A stretch of DNA of 64,000 nt from Acidobacteriota bacterium (GTDB lineage Bacteria > Acidobacteriota > Terriglobia > Terriglobales > Acidobacteriaceae). The position numbers and the translations under genes were made by a program. Below the pieces are notes generated by a model, which worked only from the letters and a program-made list of their open reading frames with translations, was not told the origin of the DNA and did not search any database. Below, in pieces: positions 1-7,169 of this stretch. Positions within the stretch are counted from its first letter, which is position 1. Every line of letters starts with the position of its first letter. Where the stretch lies: contig JABCZI010000005.1 in assembly GCA_013289765.1 (NCBI GenBank), positions 1-64,000 of the forward strand. The letters are read 5' to 3'.

Positions 1-179
1 GTGGGCGCAGCAGTTGAGGGTGGCGGATGTGAGAAACGCAGAAAATACCGGTAATTCGGTGGTTTTCGGTCGACCCTGACCCCTTGGCACGCAGGTGCAT
101 CTTTTCCAACCGTCGTCAGGTCGCCATCGTAGTTGAACAATTCTGGTCTCGATTTGTGGAAGCCGACCATGCAGAAACT
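1..179. repeat. Direct repeat copy A (179 bp)
   Basis: This segment recurs at 388-566 with only two visible mismatches (near 129 and 147), a fixed offset of 387 bp. The repeat may extend left of the window. No good reading frame is conserved. It could be the end of a longer repeated or mobile segment or a decayed tandem duplication. Confidence 0.9.
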
Positions 180-387
180 CCTTTTGGGCGCGGATGTCTG
201 CGTCCAACATGCTGTTAGGTAAACGAATGCTATGAAAATACCGCATAAATGCTGTGCTCTGTGGATGAATGGCCTGAGACCGTCCGACTTGAGGCGGTCC
301 CGGATCATTTCACATTTGCACCTGCTCGGCGAGCAGCACCGCCCCGGAGCCGTCACAATTCGACCGAAGCGCAAGGAGGATGTCCTC

Positions 388-566
388 GTGGGCGCAGCAG
401 TTGAGGGTGGCGGATGTGAGAAACGCAGAAAATACCGGTAATTCGGTGGTTTTCGGTCGACCCTGACCCCTTGGCACGCAGGTGCATCTTTTCCAACCGT
501 CGTCAGGTCGCCATTGTAGTTGAACAATTCTGGCCTCGATTTGTGGAAGCCGACCATGCAGAAACT
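388..566. repeat. Direct repeat copy B (179 bp)
   Basis: Second copy of the segment at 1-179, same orientation. The match starts with gtgggcgcag and ends at gcagaaact, after which the copies diverge. The 208 bp between them is unique here. The high identity suggests a recent duplication or an active repeat family. Confidence 0.9.
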
Positions 567-1360
567 GCACCCCTGTCGTTCGCGCCGCAGCAAGATAACA
601 CTTCCCGGTCGTGGGGGATCGTCCAATATCGAGTGGCGGCGGCAGAGAGGCTGCTGGGGGCTGAAGCCCGCTTGGATTGTGGGGCTTTTACGCGGCGCTG
701 AAGGCGCCGCTCTTCCACGGTCGTGCACGATTTTCAGTTTCGTCAAGCCGAAGGTCAAAGTCAAAGGCAGCGGGCAGGAGTGCCCGCTCCACACCGGCAA
801 ACTCAAGGCAAGGCGTCCTTCTCCAAGTGCATTCATAATGCCGCAAACGGACAGCAGGCTTCTCACCGGGCTTGTCGCCCGGTTCGAAATGACAAATCTG
901 AGTAGAGAGGGGCATTCCCTCAGCGGCTGAAGCCGCGTTCTTTTTGATGACGCTTTGCGGCACGGCTCGAAGCCGTGTCCTTCCCGGTCAAGATCAAAAT
1001 CAAAGCCAAAGTCAAGGGCGAAGTCAAAGGCGACGGACAGAAGTGTCCGTCCCACGCGGATGGCGCTTCGTCAGAATCAAGGTCAAGGTCCAGATGAAAA
1101 TCAAGCGGGCAAAATATGCTCGGTGCTGCAGTGGAAGATCCACTGTGCTTGAAGTGCGGGATACAGCGCGCTCTGTAGTGGCGGTGCAGGGGATTCCGTA
1201 GCTGCGGACCGAGTTTATTTTCTCAGTGACGATAAGGCTTGCAGATAGAACGATTCTGCGTCGAGCTGAATGTTGGCGGTCAAGCAGAAACGTTTGGCAA
1301 GGTGGTTGCTGAGACTGATCGGACGAGAAACTGCGTCTACCAATTTTTCGGGAGGATTTC
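567..1360. other. Non-coding region rich in hairpin repeats
   Basis: I see no convincing gene here; open frames are short and lack family-like sequence. The stretch holds about seven short palindromes (listed separately) joined by degenerate purine-rich strings of the type aaagtcaaag. The last 150 bases lead into the gene at 1361 and should contain its promoter, but no clear -35/-10 pair stands out. Confidence 0.6.
656..1060. repeat. Array of short palindromic (REP-like) elements
   Basis: Seven hairpins lie within 400 bp: near 656-672 (ggctgaagcc core), 691-711 (cggcgc/gcgccg), 769-793 (gcgggca/tgcccgc plus ccacac), 862-893 (accgggc/gcccggt followed by aatgac), 918-935, 955-980 (cacggct/agccgtg) and 1031-1056 (acggaca/tgtccgt plus cccac). 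The linkers repeat aaagtcaaag or aaaatcaaag. Two of the types recur elsewhere: the accgggc type at 44.67 kb and 56.5 kb, and the acggaca type at 57.28 kb. They look like extragenic palindromic repeats. Confidence 0.8.
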
Positions 1361-1858
1361 ATGAAGAAGCAAATTCAGTCCCTGTGGTTCGTCAGCGCTG
1401 TAGCTGTGGTTCTGAGCGTAGGCTCACTTAGCGCGCAAAGCACGGCTCCAACTCAAACTCCGGATGCACAATCGCAATCGACTCAGACCCCGGCGCCCGA
1501 AGCGCAGCCGACGCAGGAAGGCCGGTCGAGCCAGACGCCTGAGGCGCAGCAGAGTCAAACTCAGGCACCTGATACGCAATCTCAACCGGCGCCCTCGCAA
1601 GCGCAGCCGAGCCAGCGCCCGGACGCGAGCGAACAGGGAACTTCCAGTTCGTCTTCCGGTTCGTCCGCACAGTCGGCAGGCGCGCAGAGCTTTAGCGGAA
1701 CCGTGGTGAAGTCCGGCGACAAGTATGTGCTCAAGGACGAAGCCAGCGGCAATACGTATGACATCGACCACCAGGACGAAGTGCAGAAATTCGAAGGCAA
1801 GCGAGTGAAAGTGCACGGCACGTTGGACGCCAACCGCAAGATGATCCACGTGCAATAA
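1361..1858 (+). CDS. Secreted low-complexity protein with C-terminal DUF5818-like domain
   Basis: 165 aa. A strong ribosome site (gggagga, 5-6 nt from the ATG) supports the start. Residues 1-25 form a Sec signal peptide ending SLSAQS. Residues 27-110 are a Gln/Pro/Thr/Ser-rich linker with repeated QSQ, TQTP and EAQ units, followed by a serine run. The last about 55 residues (SFSGTVVKSGDKYVLKDEAS onward, ending MIHVQ) match the small beta-barrel DUF5818 type seen in Acidobacteria: SGTV, YVLKD, YDID, FEGKRVKVHGTLD. I infer a periplasmic or surface protein whose folded domain sits on a flexible stalk. Biochemical function is unknown. Confidence 0.8.
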   Translation: MKKQIQSLWFVSAVAVVLSVGSLSAQSTAPTQTPDAQSQSTQTPAPEAQPTQEGRSSQTPEAQQSQTQAPDTQSQPAPSQAQPSQRPDASEQGTSSSSSGSSAQSAGAQSFSGTVVKSGDKYVLKDEASGNTYDIDHQDEVQKFEGKRVKVHGTLDANRKMIHVQ

Positions 1859-1923
1859 GCCGAGTTCAAGCCGCGCGAAGAGTGACGGGAATCTTTCGCG
1901 GTATTAATCACGCGGGCTGAAAG

Positions 1924-1955
1924 GAAAGGGCTGCGGCACAGGCTGCGGCCCTTTC
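1924..1955 (+). terminator. Probable terminator hairpin after the gene at 1361
   Basis: The arms gaaagggc (1924-1931) and gccctttc (1948-1955) form an 8 bp stem, with further G/C pairing possible in the loop. It lies 65 bp past the stop codon. The T tract is weak (gtgttg), so termination efficiency is uncertain. Confidence 0.5.
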
Positions 1956-2060
1956 GTGTTGATGCGAGTTCAGTGCGTGAATTTGCTGGTGCGGAATTTT
2001 AAGTTTTGGCGCAGCAACCGCAAGACCCGCGCAGGGCGAGGATAGGAGCAGCGAATGGGC

Positions 2061-2447
2061 TCAGCGCGCCCCTTCGGCAGACCAGACGCCTACGCAGTCG
2101 TCGTCCAGATCAAGGCCCCAGAAACAGAAGTCCCGGGCAACGAACTTGATGCCGATTTGGATTTCTCCTGGAGCGAGTTTGCGCGACCACATAACCCGGC
2201 AATGAACGCGAGTGTGTTTGCGTTGGAGAATGAGCGCGCTGCCGGGCTGCATACCTTCGCGCAGAGCGCCGATCCTGGCTCCGGAAGGGCTGATGTCCAG
2301 GGTGTGTACGAGAAGGCCGGCTGAGTGCGATGGTTCCTGCGGCGACGGTTCCTGAGGAACCCTGAGTCCAACCACCATTTTGGTTCTTTTGGAGCAGCGA
2401 TTATCGAGCGCTTTTTTATCTGTTTTTCTTAGCATTCCTGCAGGCAC
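2061..2447 (-). CDS. PilZ-domain protein
   Basis: 128 aa (the GTG at 2447 is the first start; the ATG at 2435 is an alternative). The sequence reads as a single PilZ beta-barrel: a basic N-terminus, then HTLDISPSGARIGALREG matching the DxSxxG signature, then VHCRVMWS and IQIGIKF strands typical of the PilZ core. The RxxxR motif that contacts c-di-GMP is not clearly present (RCSKRTKM is the nearest candidate), so it may be a non-binding PilZ. It faces neither neighbour in an operon. It is one of at least four PilZ domains in the window. Confidence 0.75.
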   Translation of the reverse strand: MPAGMLRKTDKKALDNRCSKRTKMVVGLRVPQEPSPQEPSHSAGLLVHTLDISPSGARIGALREGMQPGSALILQRKHTRVHCRVMWSRKLAPGEIQIGIKFVARDFCFWGLDLDDDCVGVWSAEGAR

Positions 2448-2552
2448 CCATCTTGGCCATTCTGGAGACTAGCAGTTTGAGAATGGTGGGCGGAATGGCA
2501 CTGCTTACTGGTTACTTCCGTTCAAGAGGCGTGTTTTGGGGAATGCTGTCGT

Positions 2553-3014
2553 CTAAAGCTTTATGGGCAGGCTGTAGTGCGAGGCAATGAGTTGCCATCC
2601 TGCGCTGTTCTTCATCCAGACATCGGTGAGCCGGTCGCGATAGTCGTAAGGCTTTCCGTGGGACTCGCCTCGTTCGTGATACGCCCCAGTCACAACCGCG
2701 ATGTTGCCGTGCATGCGAATATTGAGTTCCGACGTTTCGGCGATTTCCACCTGCAACCCTCCTGCATTAAAGCTGATGAATCCGACCTTGCCGTAAGTGC
2801 TGCCGTCCTCAACGGTGATGACGAAGTCCTCCGCCAGCAGCGATGAGAGCGAGGCGATTTGGCGGTGCTTGTAGGCGTCTACCCATTTCGATTCCAGGGC
2901 GCGGACGGTCTCGGCGTCGGATTTTTCTTGGGCCATCGCACCAATGGGAAAGCAAGCAAGCAGGCAGAAAACCAGGGTCGAAAATATCCGAGCGCGCATA
3001 GTTTTATGTTGCAT
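2553..3014 (-). CDS. Secreted SnoaL/DUF4440-type (NTF2-like) protein
   Basis: 153 aa. Residues 1-28 form a signal peptide (FSTLVFCLLACFPIGAMAQ). The mature part has the DUF4440/NTF2-like pattern: an N-terminal helix (ALESKWVDAYKHRQIASLSSLLAEDF), VTVEDGSTYGK, IAVVTGAYHERGE and a C-terminal DVWMKNSAGWQLIASHYS. Such proteins form cone-shaped alpha+beta folds; members are enzymes or ligand-binding proteins. The specific function here is unknown. The start may be at 3014 or at the in-frame ATG at 2999. Confidence 0.8.
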   Translation of the reverse strand: MQHKTMRARIFSTLVFCLLACFPIGAMAQEKSDAETVRALESKWVDAYKHRQIASLSSLLAEDFVITVEDGSTYGKVGFISFNAGGLQVEIAETSELNIRMHGNIAVVTGAYHERGESHGKPYDYRDRLTDVWMKNSAGWQLIASHYSLPIKL

Positions 3015-3133
3015 GGGCGATTGAGTTGGGACAAGTCCTTGTTCTGAGTCCCATTAAGTTTGTTCCGGATGAGTTGGCGGCAGTTCCGAAGCTGTGCGAG
3101 ACGGTGACTACGCAGAAGAGTGCAATTGTGTGA

Positions 3134-3220
3134 GCCGGGATGGCGGAACTGGCAGACGCAGCGGACTCAAAATCCGCCGACCTTCGGGTCTTGGGGGTTC
3201 GACTCCCCCTCCCGGCACCA
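3134..3220 (+). tRNA. tRNA-Leu(CAA)
   Basis: Acceptor gccggga (3134-3140) pairs with tcccggc (3210-3216), followed by A73 and an encoded CCA. The anticodon loop CTCAAAA gives anticodon CAA. A long class II variable arm (ccgaccttcgggtcttg region) and a ggg-ttcgact-ccc T arm confirm leucine. The segment 3156-3172 of this gene is repeated at 5419-5435. Confidence 0.97.
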
Positions 3221-3467
3221 ACCCCAAAAGCCCACAGAATACGCGGCTAGCTGGTGCTAGCTCCCGCATGAGATGCACTTCTGGAGCAGACACAGCGGAT
3301 TTCGCGTCATATGTAGTTGCGAATGAAAATCTATCACATTGAAATGAGTAGATTTATGGGCACCTACGTAGTAGGTCTGACTTACACGTTAGTTACACAT
3401 TTTCGGATTCGCGCCGCCTTTCAAGCGAATAAAGATGGTGGAACTACGAATCAACCTTGACTACAAG

Positions 3468-3698
3468 TCATTTCGATGAGGACGGGAGCCGCCGGTAGCG
3501 GTATCCCCGGGATTTGAGCTGCTGATTCACGTAGGTGCCTTTGGAATCGGCGGCGAGGAATGCGGTGTATTCCTCGGCGGGCACGTCGAAGTATTGATAG
3601 ACCTCTCCCGATTGGCGAAACTCCAGTTCCAGAACGCGTTCCTGGGGAGCGTAGCCGATGCTGGCGATACTGCTGGACTCTATCGGAACTCTCTGCAT
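3468..3698 (-). CDS. KTSC-domain protein
   Basis: 76 aa from the ATG at 3698; a TTG at 3743 would add 15 residues. It matches the KTSC domain pattern: VPIESSSIASIGYAP, VLELEFRQSGEVYQYFDVP, EEYTAFLAADSKGTYVNQQL and a terminal RGYRYRRL. The family is named after a KTSC motif that is here changed to SKGT. KTSC domains occur alone or beside lysyl-tRNA synthetase-like and phage proteins; their role is not established. It lies downstream of the ATPase gene on the same strand, within the putative integrated segment. Confidence 0.8.
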   Translation of the reverse strand: MQRVPIESSSIASIGYAPQERVLELEFRQSGEVYQYFDVPAEEYTAFLAADSKGTYVNQQLKSRGYRYRRLPSSSK

Positions 3699-3840
3699 TC
3701 TCGAATCGAGCGCTTTCCGGGCGCGCTCTCTCCTTGGATGCAAATGACGTCAAGGAAGGAACTCGCCCACTTGTCTAGACGGTCACAACCGGACGCTTAC
3801 ACCTTAATCCACTGCGCCCCAAGACCCGCGAAAATTCGAG

Positions 3841-5082
3841 TCACGCCCACAAGCAAGACATTGGCGCAGCAACAAGACGGTCGCCGAAGGGGACCGGTCT
3901 TCCGCCATCGTAGAGAACCACTCCCAGCTTGAAGTTATCGCCGCAGGCGTCCGCTAACTTTCGGAGTCCCTTGAAATCACCCGCATTCACGGTGGCGCTC
4001 GCCTTGACTTCGATACCGACCAATGCACCCCTCCCAGTTTCAATCACAAGATCCACCTCGTCCTGATCTTTGTCCCGGTAGTGATACAAAGCGCAGCTCT
4101 CACCAAACCAAGACGCCTGTTTCAACATCTCAGAGAAAACGAATGTCTCCAGCAGCGGCCCAAAGATCGAACGGTCTTTCACAACCCGCTCCGCGGTGAC
4201 GCCCAAGAGTGCGCTGAGCAAGCCGGAATCAAGGAAATGCAGCTTGGGCGTTTTTACCAACCGCTTCAACTGGTTCCGAAACCACGGTTCCACCTTACGA
4301 ACAAGAAACAACTGCTCCAGAATGGCGACGTACTTCCTGGTGGTCTTGTCGTCAAATCCAACTTGGCCGCCCACTTGCGTGAAATTGGTGAGTTGGCCAG
4401 AGTGATGGGCGAGAACCTGCAACAGCCTCGGCATTTGGTCAAGTTTTTCCACGTCGGCAACTTCACGTACATCTCGCTGCACAATGGCTCTTACGTAATC
4501 GCGTGCCCATGTCTGGCGTCGCTTTGGATCTCGGCGCCGCAGCATTTCGGGGTAGCCGCCAATCAGAACGGCTTTTATCAGATCATCGCCGATCATCGTT
4601 TCCGCGGGTTTGGCGAGTTTACCGTCGAACGCTGCTTTTAGGAAACCCGGCTTCTTACCTCGGATTTCAGCCCGTGAGAGGGGTAGAAGGCTCACGATCT
4701 CCATGCGGCCCGCTAGACTCTCTGAGACCTGAGGCAGAGTCAAAATATTGGCTGAGCCCGTCAACAGAAACCGGCCGGGCCGGCGATCGTCATCCACTGA
4801 CTTCTTGATGGCCCGGAGAAGGTCGGGCACTCGCTGTACTTCGTCAATCGTAGTTCGATCAAGCCCGCGCACTAACCCAGTTGGATCGCTGCGTGCCGCA
4901 GCCAACACTGTGTCATCGTCCATGGTGATGAATTCGCGATTGCCCGCGACCAAATCGCGGACCAGCGTGGTCTTGCCGCACTGACGAGGCCCCGTAACCA
5001 TGACGACCGGCGTGTCTGTGAGGGCGATGGTCACTATTCCGGCAGAAAAGCGGGGGAACAGCGCGTGATCAGTATCGTCCAT
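3841..5082 (-). CDS. AAA (AAA_14) ATPase with C-terminal DUF4143
   Basis: 413 aa, full length for the family. Residues 26-150 are an AAA_14 ATPase: Walker A GPRQCGKTT (about 31-39), Walker B region TTIDEVQRVP (about 77-86) and sensor LLTGSANIL. The C-terminal half (about 215-390) is DUF4143, which has a PD-(D/E)XK nuclease-like fold: EVDLVIE (about 342-348) and GIEVKAS (about 355-361) resemble a D...ExK site. These proteins are common, patchily distributed and of unproven function; some are suspected to act in mobile elements or defence. It lies between tRNA-Leu(CAA) and a tRNA-Leu fragment. Expression may be controlled by the tandem repeats just upstream. Confidence 0.88.
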   Translation of the reverse strand: MDDTDHALFPRFSAGIVTIALTDTPVVMVTGPRQCGKTTLVRDLVAGNREFITMDDDTVLAAARSDPTGLVRGLDRTTIDEVQRVPDLLRAIKKSVDDDRRPGRFLLTGSANILTLPQVSESLAGRMEIVSLLPLSRAEIRGKKPGFLKAAFDGKLAKPAETMIGDDLIKAVLIGGYPEMLRRRDPKRRQTWARDYVRAIVQRDVREVADVEKLDQMPRLLQVLAHHSGQLTNFTQVGGQVGFDDKTTRKYVAILEQLFLVRKVEPWFRNQLKRLVKTPKLHFLDSGLLSALLGVTAERVVKDRSIFGPLLETFVFSEMLKQASWFGESCALYHYRDKDQDEVDLVIETGRGALVGIEVKASATVNAGDFKGLRKLADACGDNFKLGVVLYDGGRPVPFGDRLVAAPMSCLWA

Positions 5083-5090
5083 GCCGGGTG

Positions 5091-5154
5091 GAGGCTCCGT
5101 CTAAGTCGGATTGAGGCTCCGTCTATTTCGGATTATAGACTCGTCTGATCCGGA
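5091..5154. repeat. 22 bp tandem repeats in the ATPase leader
   Basis: Two perfect-register 22 bp units (5091-5112 and 5113-5134) begin gaggctccgtct and end tcggatt, differing only in the middle aag/att triplet. They are followed by a degenerate third unit (5135-5154, ctcgtctgatccgga). The array starts 9 nt before the ATPase start codon and covers its promoter and leader, so it is a candidate operator or RNA-level control site. Confidence 0.85.
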
Positions 5155-5160
5155 ACGGAA
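5132..5160 (-). promoter_or_regulatory. Candidate promoter for the ATPase gene
   Basis: On the minus strand a perfect TATAAT (5137 down to 5132) lies 50 nt before the start codon. The -35 position reads TTCCGT or TTTCCG, a weak match to TTGACA. The -10 box falls at the junction of the second and third tandem repeat units. Confidence 0.5.
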
Positions 5161-5418
5161 ACTGAACGGTGCTTGGACTCATTCCGGCTCGTGGCGCGCT
5201 GGAGATTGGGAATTGACAACACATGGATAGGTGAGGTGAAAGGCAGTTCTTTGCCCCCGCTCACAGAGGTCAGATGAAAAGCGCTCGAAAAAGGCGCGTC
5301 GTCGCGAGGTTCTTGTTGCGACCTGACCAGTGGAAAACCTTCAAAACCGGCACATTTGCTTACACACTTTCACGTCTTGTACAATATAAACTGCTTATTA
5401 TCATAGCTATACATCGAT

Positions 5419-5435
5419 ACGCAGCGGACTCAAAA
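5419..5435 (+). repeat. Detached tRNA-Leu fragment, possible attachment site
   Basis: The 17 bases acgcagcggactcaaaa are identical to 3156-3172, the D-stem edge, anticodon stem and loop of tRNA-Leu(CAA). Flanking bases do not continue a tRNA. A lone anticodon-arm copy 2.26 kb from the intact gene, next to an integrase remnant, fits an attL/attR pair for an element inserted in tRNA-Leu. Confidence 0.65.
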
Positions 5436-5445
5436 ACGGACATAA

Positions 5446-5613
5446 CTGCCGACAAGTGTCGAGATGATTGAGAGGTACTACGCGGCGCACATCAAGACCT
5501 CAAGACATATTTTGAAGACCTCGCCCGACGCCACTGCGATCGACGTCATGCGGCCTAAGAAGAACAAGAAAGGCAAGAAGCGATCCGGAACACTCAGGCG
5601 TCGCCGCAACCTC
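5446..5613 (+). pseudogene. Tyrosine integrase C-terminal remnant
   Basis: An open frame just after a stop (5443-5445) reads LPTSVEMIERYYAAHIKTS, then about 9 extra residues containing a second KTS, then TAIDVMRPKKNKKGKK. TSVEMIExYYAAHIK...INVMRPKK is the standard end of a phage-type tyrosine recombinase, including the active-site tyrosine region. No catalytic Arg/His boxes or N-terminal domain exist upstream; the frame is cut by the stop beside the tRNA-Leu fragment. Downstream the frame runs without a normal stop into tRNA-Leu(UAA). I read it as the only surviving part of an integrase gene lost by deletion. Confidence 0.75.
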
Positions 5614-5676
5614 CAGATGAGGAAACGGATGTGTAAAATCGGGCGAGGTGCTCTATCATGTGTAAGGCAGCCGCGC

Positions 5677-6005
5677 GCGGGCGTGGCGGAATGGCATACG
5701 CAGCGGACTTAAGGAAAACTTGAGTGCTCGCCTGGGAAACCGGCGATGCAGAACTGCTCAAAGTCGGGGAAACCTCAAAATGGCAATCCCGAGCCAAGCC
5801 CGGAGAAATCCCAGCCGGGAAGGTGTAGAGACTAGACGGGCAGCACCTAAGCTTCGGAGCCTCCGGGGGAGGGTGAAGGGATAGTCCAGACCGCAAACCT
5901 GGCGTGAGCTCAAAAGCCACGTCCGGGCGGTGAAAGCCGTAGACGGTATGAAAATCCGCAGGGCTTAAACGGCCCATGAGGGTTCAAGTCCCTCCGCCCG
6001 CACCA
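5677..6005 (+). tRNA. tRNA-Leu(UAA) interrupted by a group I intron
   Basis: The 5' exon is 5677-5710 (acceptor gcgggcg to U34) and the 3' exon is 5951-6002, with CCA at 6003-6005. Joined, the exons give an anticodon stem gcgga/tccgc and loop CTTAAAA, anticodon UAA. The acceptor pairs gcgggcg with cgcccgc, and the T arm is gaggg-ttcaagt-ccctc. The interruption lies between the first and second anticodon bases, the site used in the cyanobacterial and plastid tRNA-Leu(UAA) gene. Confidence 0.93.
5711..5950 (+). ncRNA. Self-splicing group I intron (IC3-like) in tRNA-Leu(UAA)
   Basis: This 240 nt insert follows a U at the 5' splice site and ends with the expected terminal G (5950). Core elements are readable: P/Q-like ggggaaacct...ggcaatcccgagccaagccc, the R-like block ggtgtagagactagacggg and the S-like gatagtcc. 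It has no reading frame for a homing endonuclease. The order and wording closely resemble the cyanobacterial tRNA-Leu intron, which splices unaided. It should excise at the RNA level to give functional tRNA. Confidence 0.92.
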
Positions 6006-6303
6006 TTATTTCTATCCGCAATAGCCTTCCAGCGAAGAGTTTTCTCAGCGCCTAAAAGACAACGTGAAACATAAAGGGATCAATCGAAGCCTGAACTTCA
6101 CTCTTGGCATCTGCGCATAAAAGCACATGCTTAGTGAGATCTACATTTCGATCCGTTGGCGACCGATTTAGAACCGAGACCGGAACTCGTCTGCCGCAAG
6201 GTCTCAGTACCCTTAGCTAAAGTCCTGTGACGAACCGCCGATAATTAAGAGGAAGCGAACCTCAAGGAGAGGGGCATCGCTTCGCGGAGATCAATATAGC
6301 TTT
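6006..6303. other. Intergenic region before the chemotaxis-like genes
   Basis: No gene is visible. It separates the tRNA from the cheY-like gene and must hold that gene's promoter; I could not pick a confident -35/-10 pair. The ribosome site of the gene at 6304 is weak (ggagatcaat). Confidence 0.4.
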
Positions 6304-6687
6304 ATGTCTATACGTGCACTCATCGTAGACGATTCCTCGGTCATGCGAAAGATCGTGGAACGTTCCCTCCGGCAAGCCGGCATTGACTTGAGCGAAGTAT
6401 TTCAGGCCGGCAACGGGGCCGAGGCGCTCGGGGTTCTTAAAGAGAGCACGGTCGATCTAATCCTTTGCGACATCAATATGCCGGTGATGGACGGGCTTGA
6501 ATTCGTCAAGCAGCTTCCGGCAGTCGAGAACGCGAAGGGCGTTCCAGTCGTGATGATTACAACCGAGGGCAGCGAGGCTCATGTGGTGCAAGCGCTCTCC
6601 GCCGGCGCGCGGGGCTATATTCGCAAACCGTTCACGCCCGAGCAGGTGAAGGAGCATGTCCTCCCGGTCCTGGCAGGTAAATCATGA
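6304..6687 (+). CDS. cheY: CheY-like single-domain response regulator
   Basis: 127 aa, the normal length for a lone receiver. The acidic pair is in LIVDDSSVMRK (about D9-D10), the phosphoacceptor Asp is in LILCDINMPVMDGLEF (about residue 58), the switch Thr is in MITTEGS and the conserved Lys is in RKPFTPEQ. The SSVMRKI and NMPVMDG wording is typical of CheY rather than of DNA-binding regulators. Its stop overlaps the start of the CheX-like gene by 4 bp, so the two are translationally coupled: a phospho-CheY and its phosphatase. No kinase, CheA or receptor is nearby, so the partner kinase is encoded elsewhere. Confidence 0.9.
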   Translation: MSIRALIVDDSSVMRKIVERSLRQAGIDLSEVFQAGNGAEALGVLKESTVDLILCDINMPVMDGLEFVKQLPAVENAKGVPVVMITTEGSEAHVVQALSAGARGYIRKPFTPEQVKEHVLPVLAGKS

Positions 6688-7169
6688 AGTCTGTAAGCGA
6701 ACTGCTCGCTGCCGACGGCAGCCACGAGAACTGGATTCCCCTGCTGGACACAGCAGCGAAGGAAGTCTTCGAGCTCATGCTGGGTTGTCAATTGACCGCG
6801 GCGGCAACGACAGAAGAGATAAACATGGATGTTACTGCCATGGTTGGATTGGCGGGGCAACTGTGCGGCGTGCTCAGCGTCCGCTGTGACCAGAAGGCGG
6901 CTACGCTCATGACCTCCAAGATGCTGGGAGTAGCACTGGACAAGGTCGGTCGAGAGGTGGCGGACGCGCTTGGCGAAGTGTGCAACATGGTGGCCGGCAA
7001 CTTTAAAAACAAAATCGCCGGCTTGGCGGAAGGCTGCCTGCTTTCTCCTCCCACCGTAATCACCGGTAGCGACTACAATCTACACTGCATGGCAGATTCT
7101 CCGGCGATTGAGATCAGGATGCTGTTTGAGAGCATGCCCATCGCCATCTCGCTCCAAATCCACAGTTAA
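6684..7169 (+). CDS. cheX: CheX/CheC-like CheY-P phosphatase
   Basis: 161 aa. The central DALGEVCNMVAGNFKNKI (about 97-114) carries the ExxN active-site pair of the CheX/CheC/FliY phosphatases (Glu and Asn in GEVCN) and the adjacent GN. One such helix is present, as in CheX. The start ATG overlaps the CheY-like gene's stop (ATGA), supporting a dedicated CheY/CheX pair. It would hydrolyse the aspartyl phosphate on the receiver. The C-terminal IEIRMLFESMPIAISLQIH beta strands also fit the fold. Confidence 0.85.
   Translation: MKSVSELLAADGSHENWIPLLDTAAKEVFELMLGCQLTAAATTEEINMDVTAMVGLAGQLCGVLSVRCDQKAATLMTSKMLGVALDKVGREVADALGEVCNMVAGNFKNKIAGLAEGCLLSPPTVITGSDYNLHCMADSPAIEIRMLFESMPIAISLQIHS

Noticed and set aside
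656..1060. Coding frames across the hairpin array (for example about 540-930)
   Set aside because: The frames follow the palindromes and low-complexity linkers and have no family-like sequence, so they are chance openings.
3841..5082. Toxin-antitoxin role for the AAA/DUF4143 ATPase
   Set aside because: No small partner gene with toxin or antitoxin features is adjacent; the KTSC gene is not a known TA component.
5274..5471. Basic 65 aa protein before the integrase remnant
   Set aside because: It has no recognisable motif, crosses the tRNA-Leu fragment and ends in the integrase segment in another frame.
5677..6005. Two partial tRNA genes (a 5' half and a 3' half)
   Set aside because: The halves join perfectly into tRNA-Leu(UAA) once the 240 nt insert with group I core motifs is removed, so this is one intron-containing gene.
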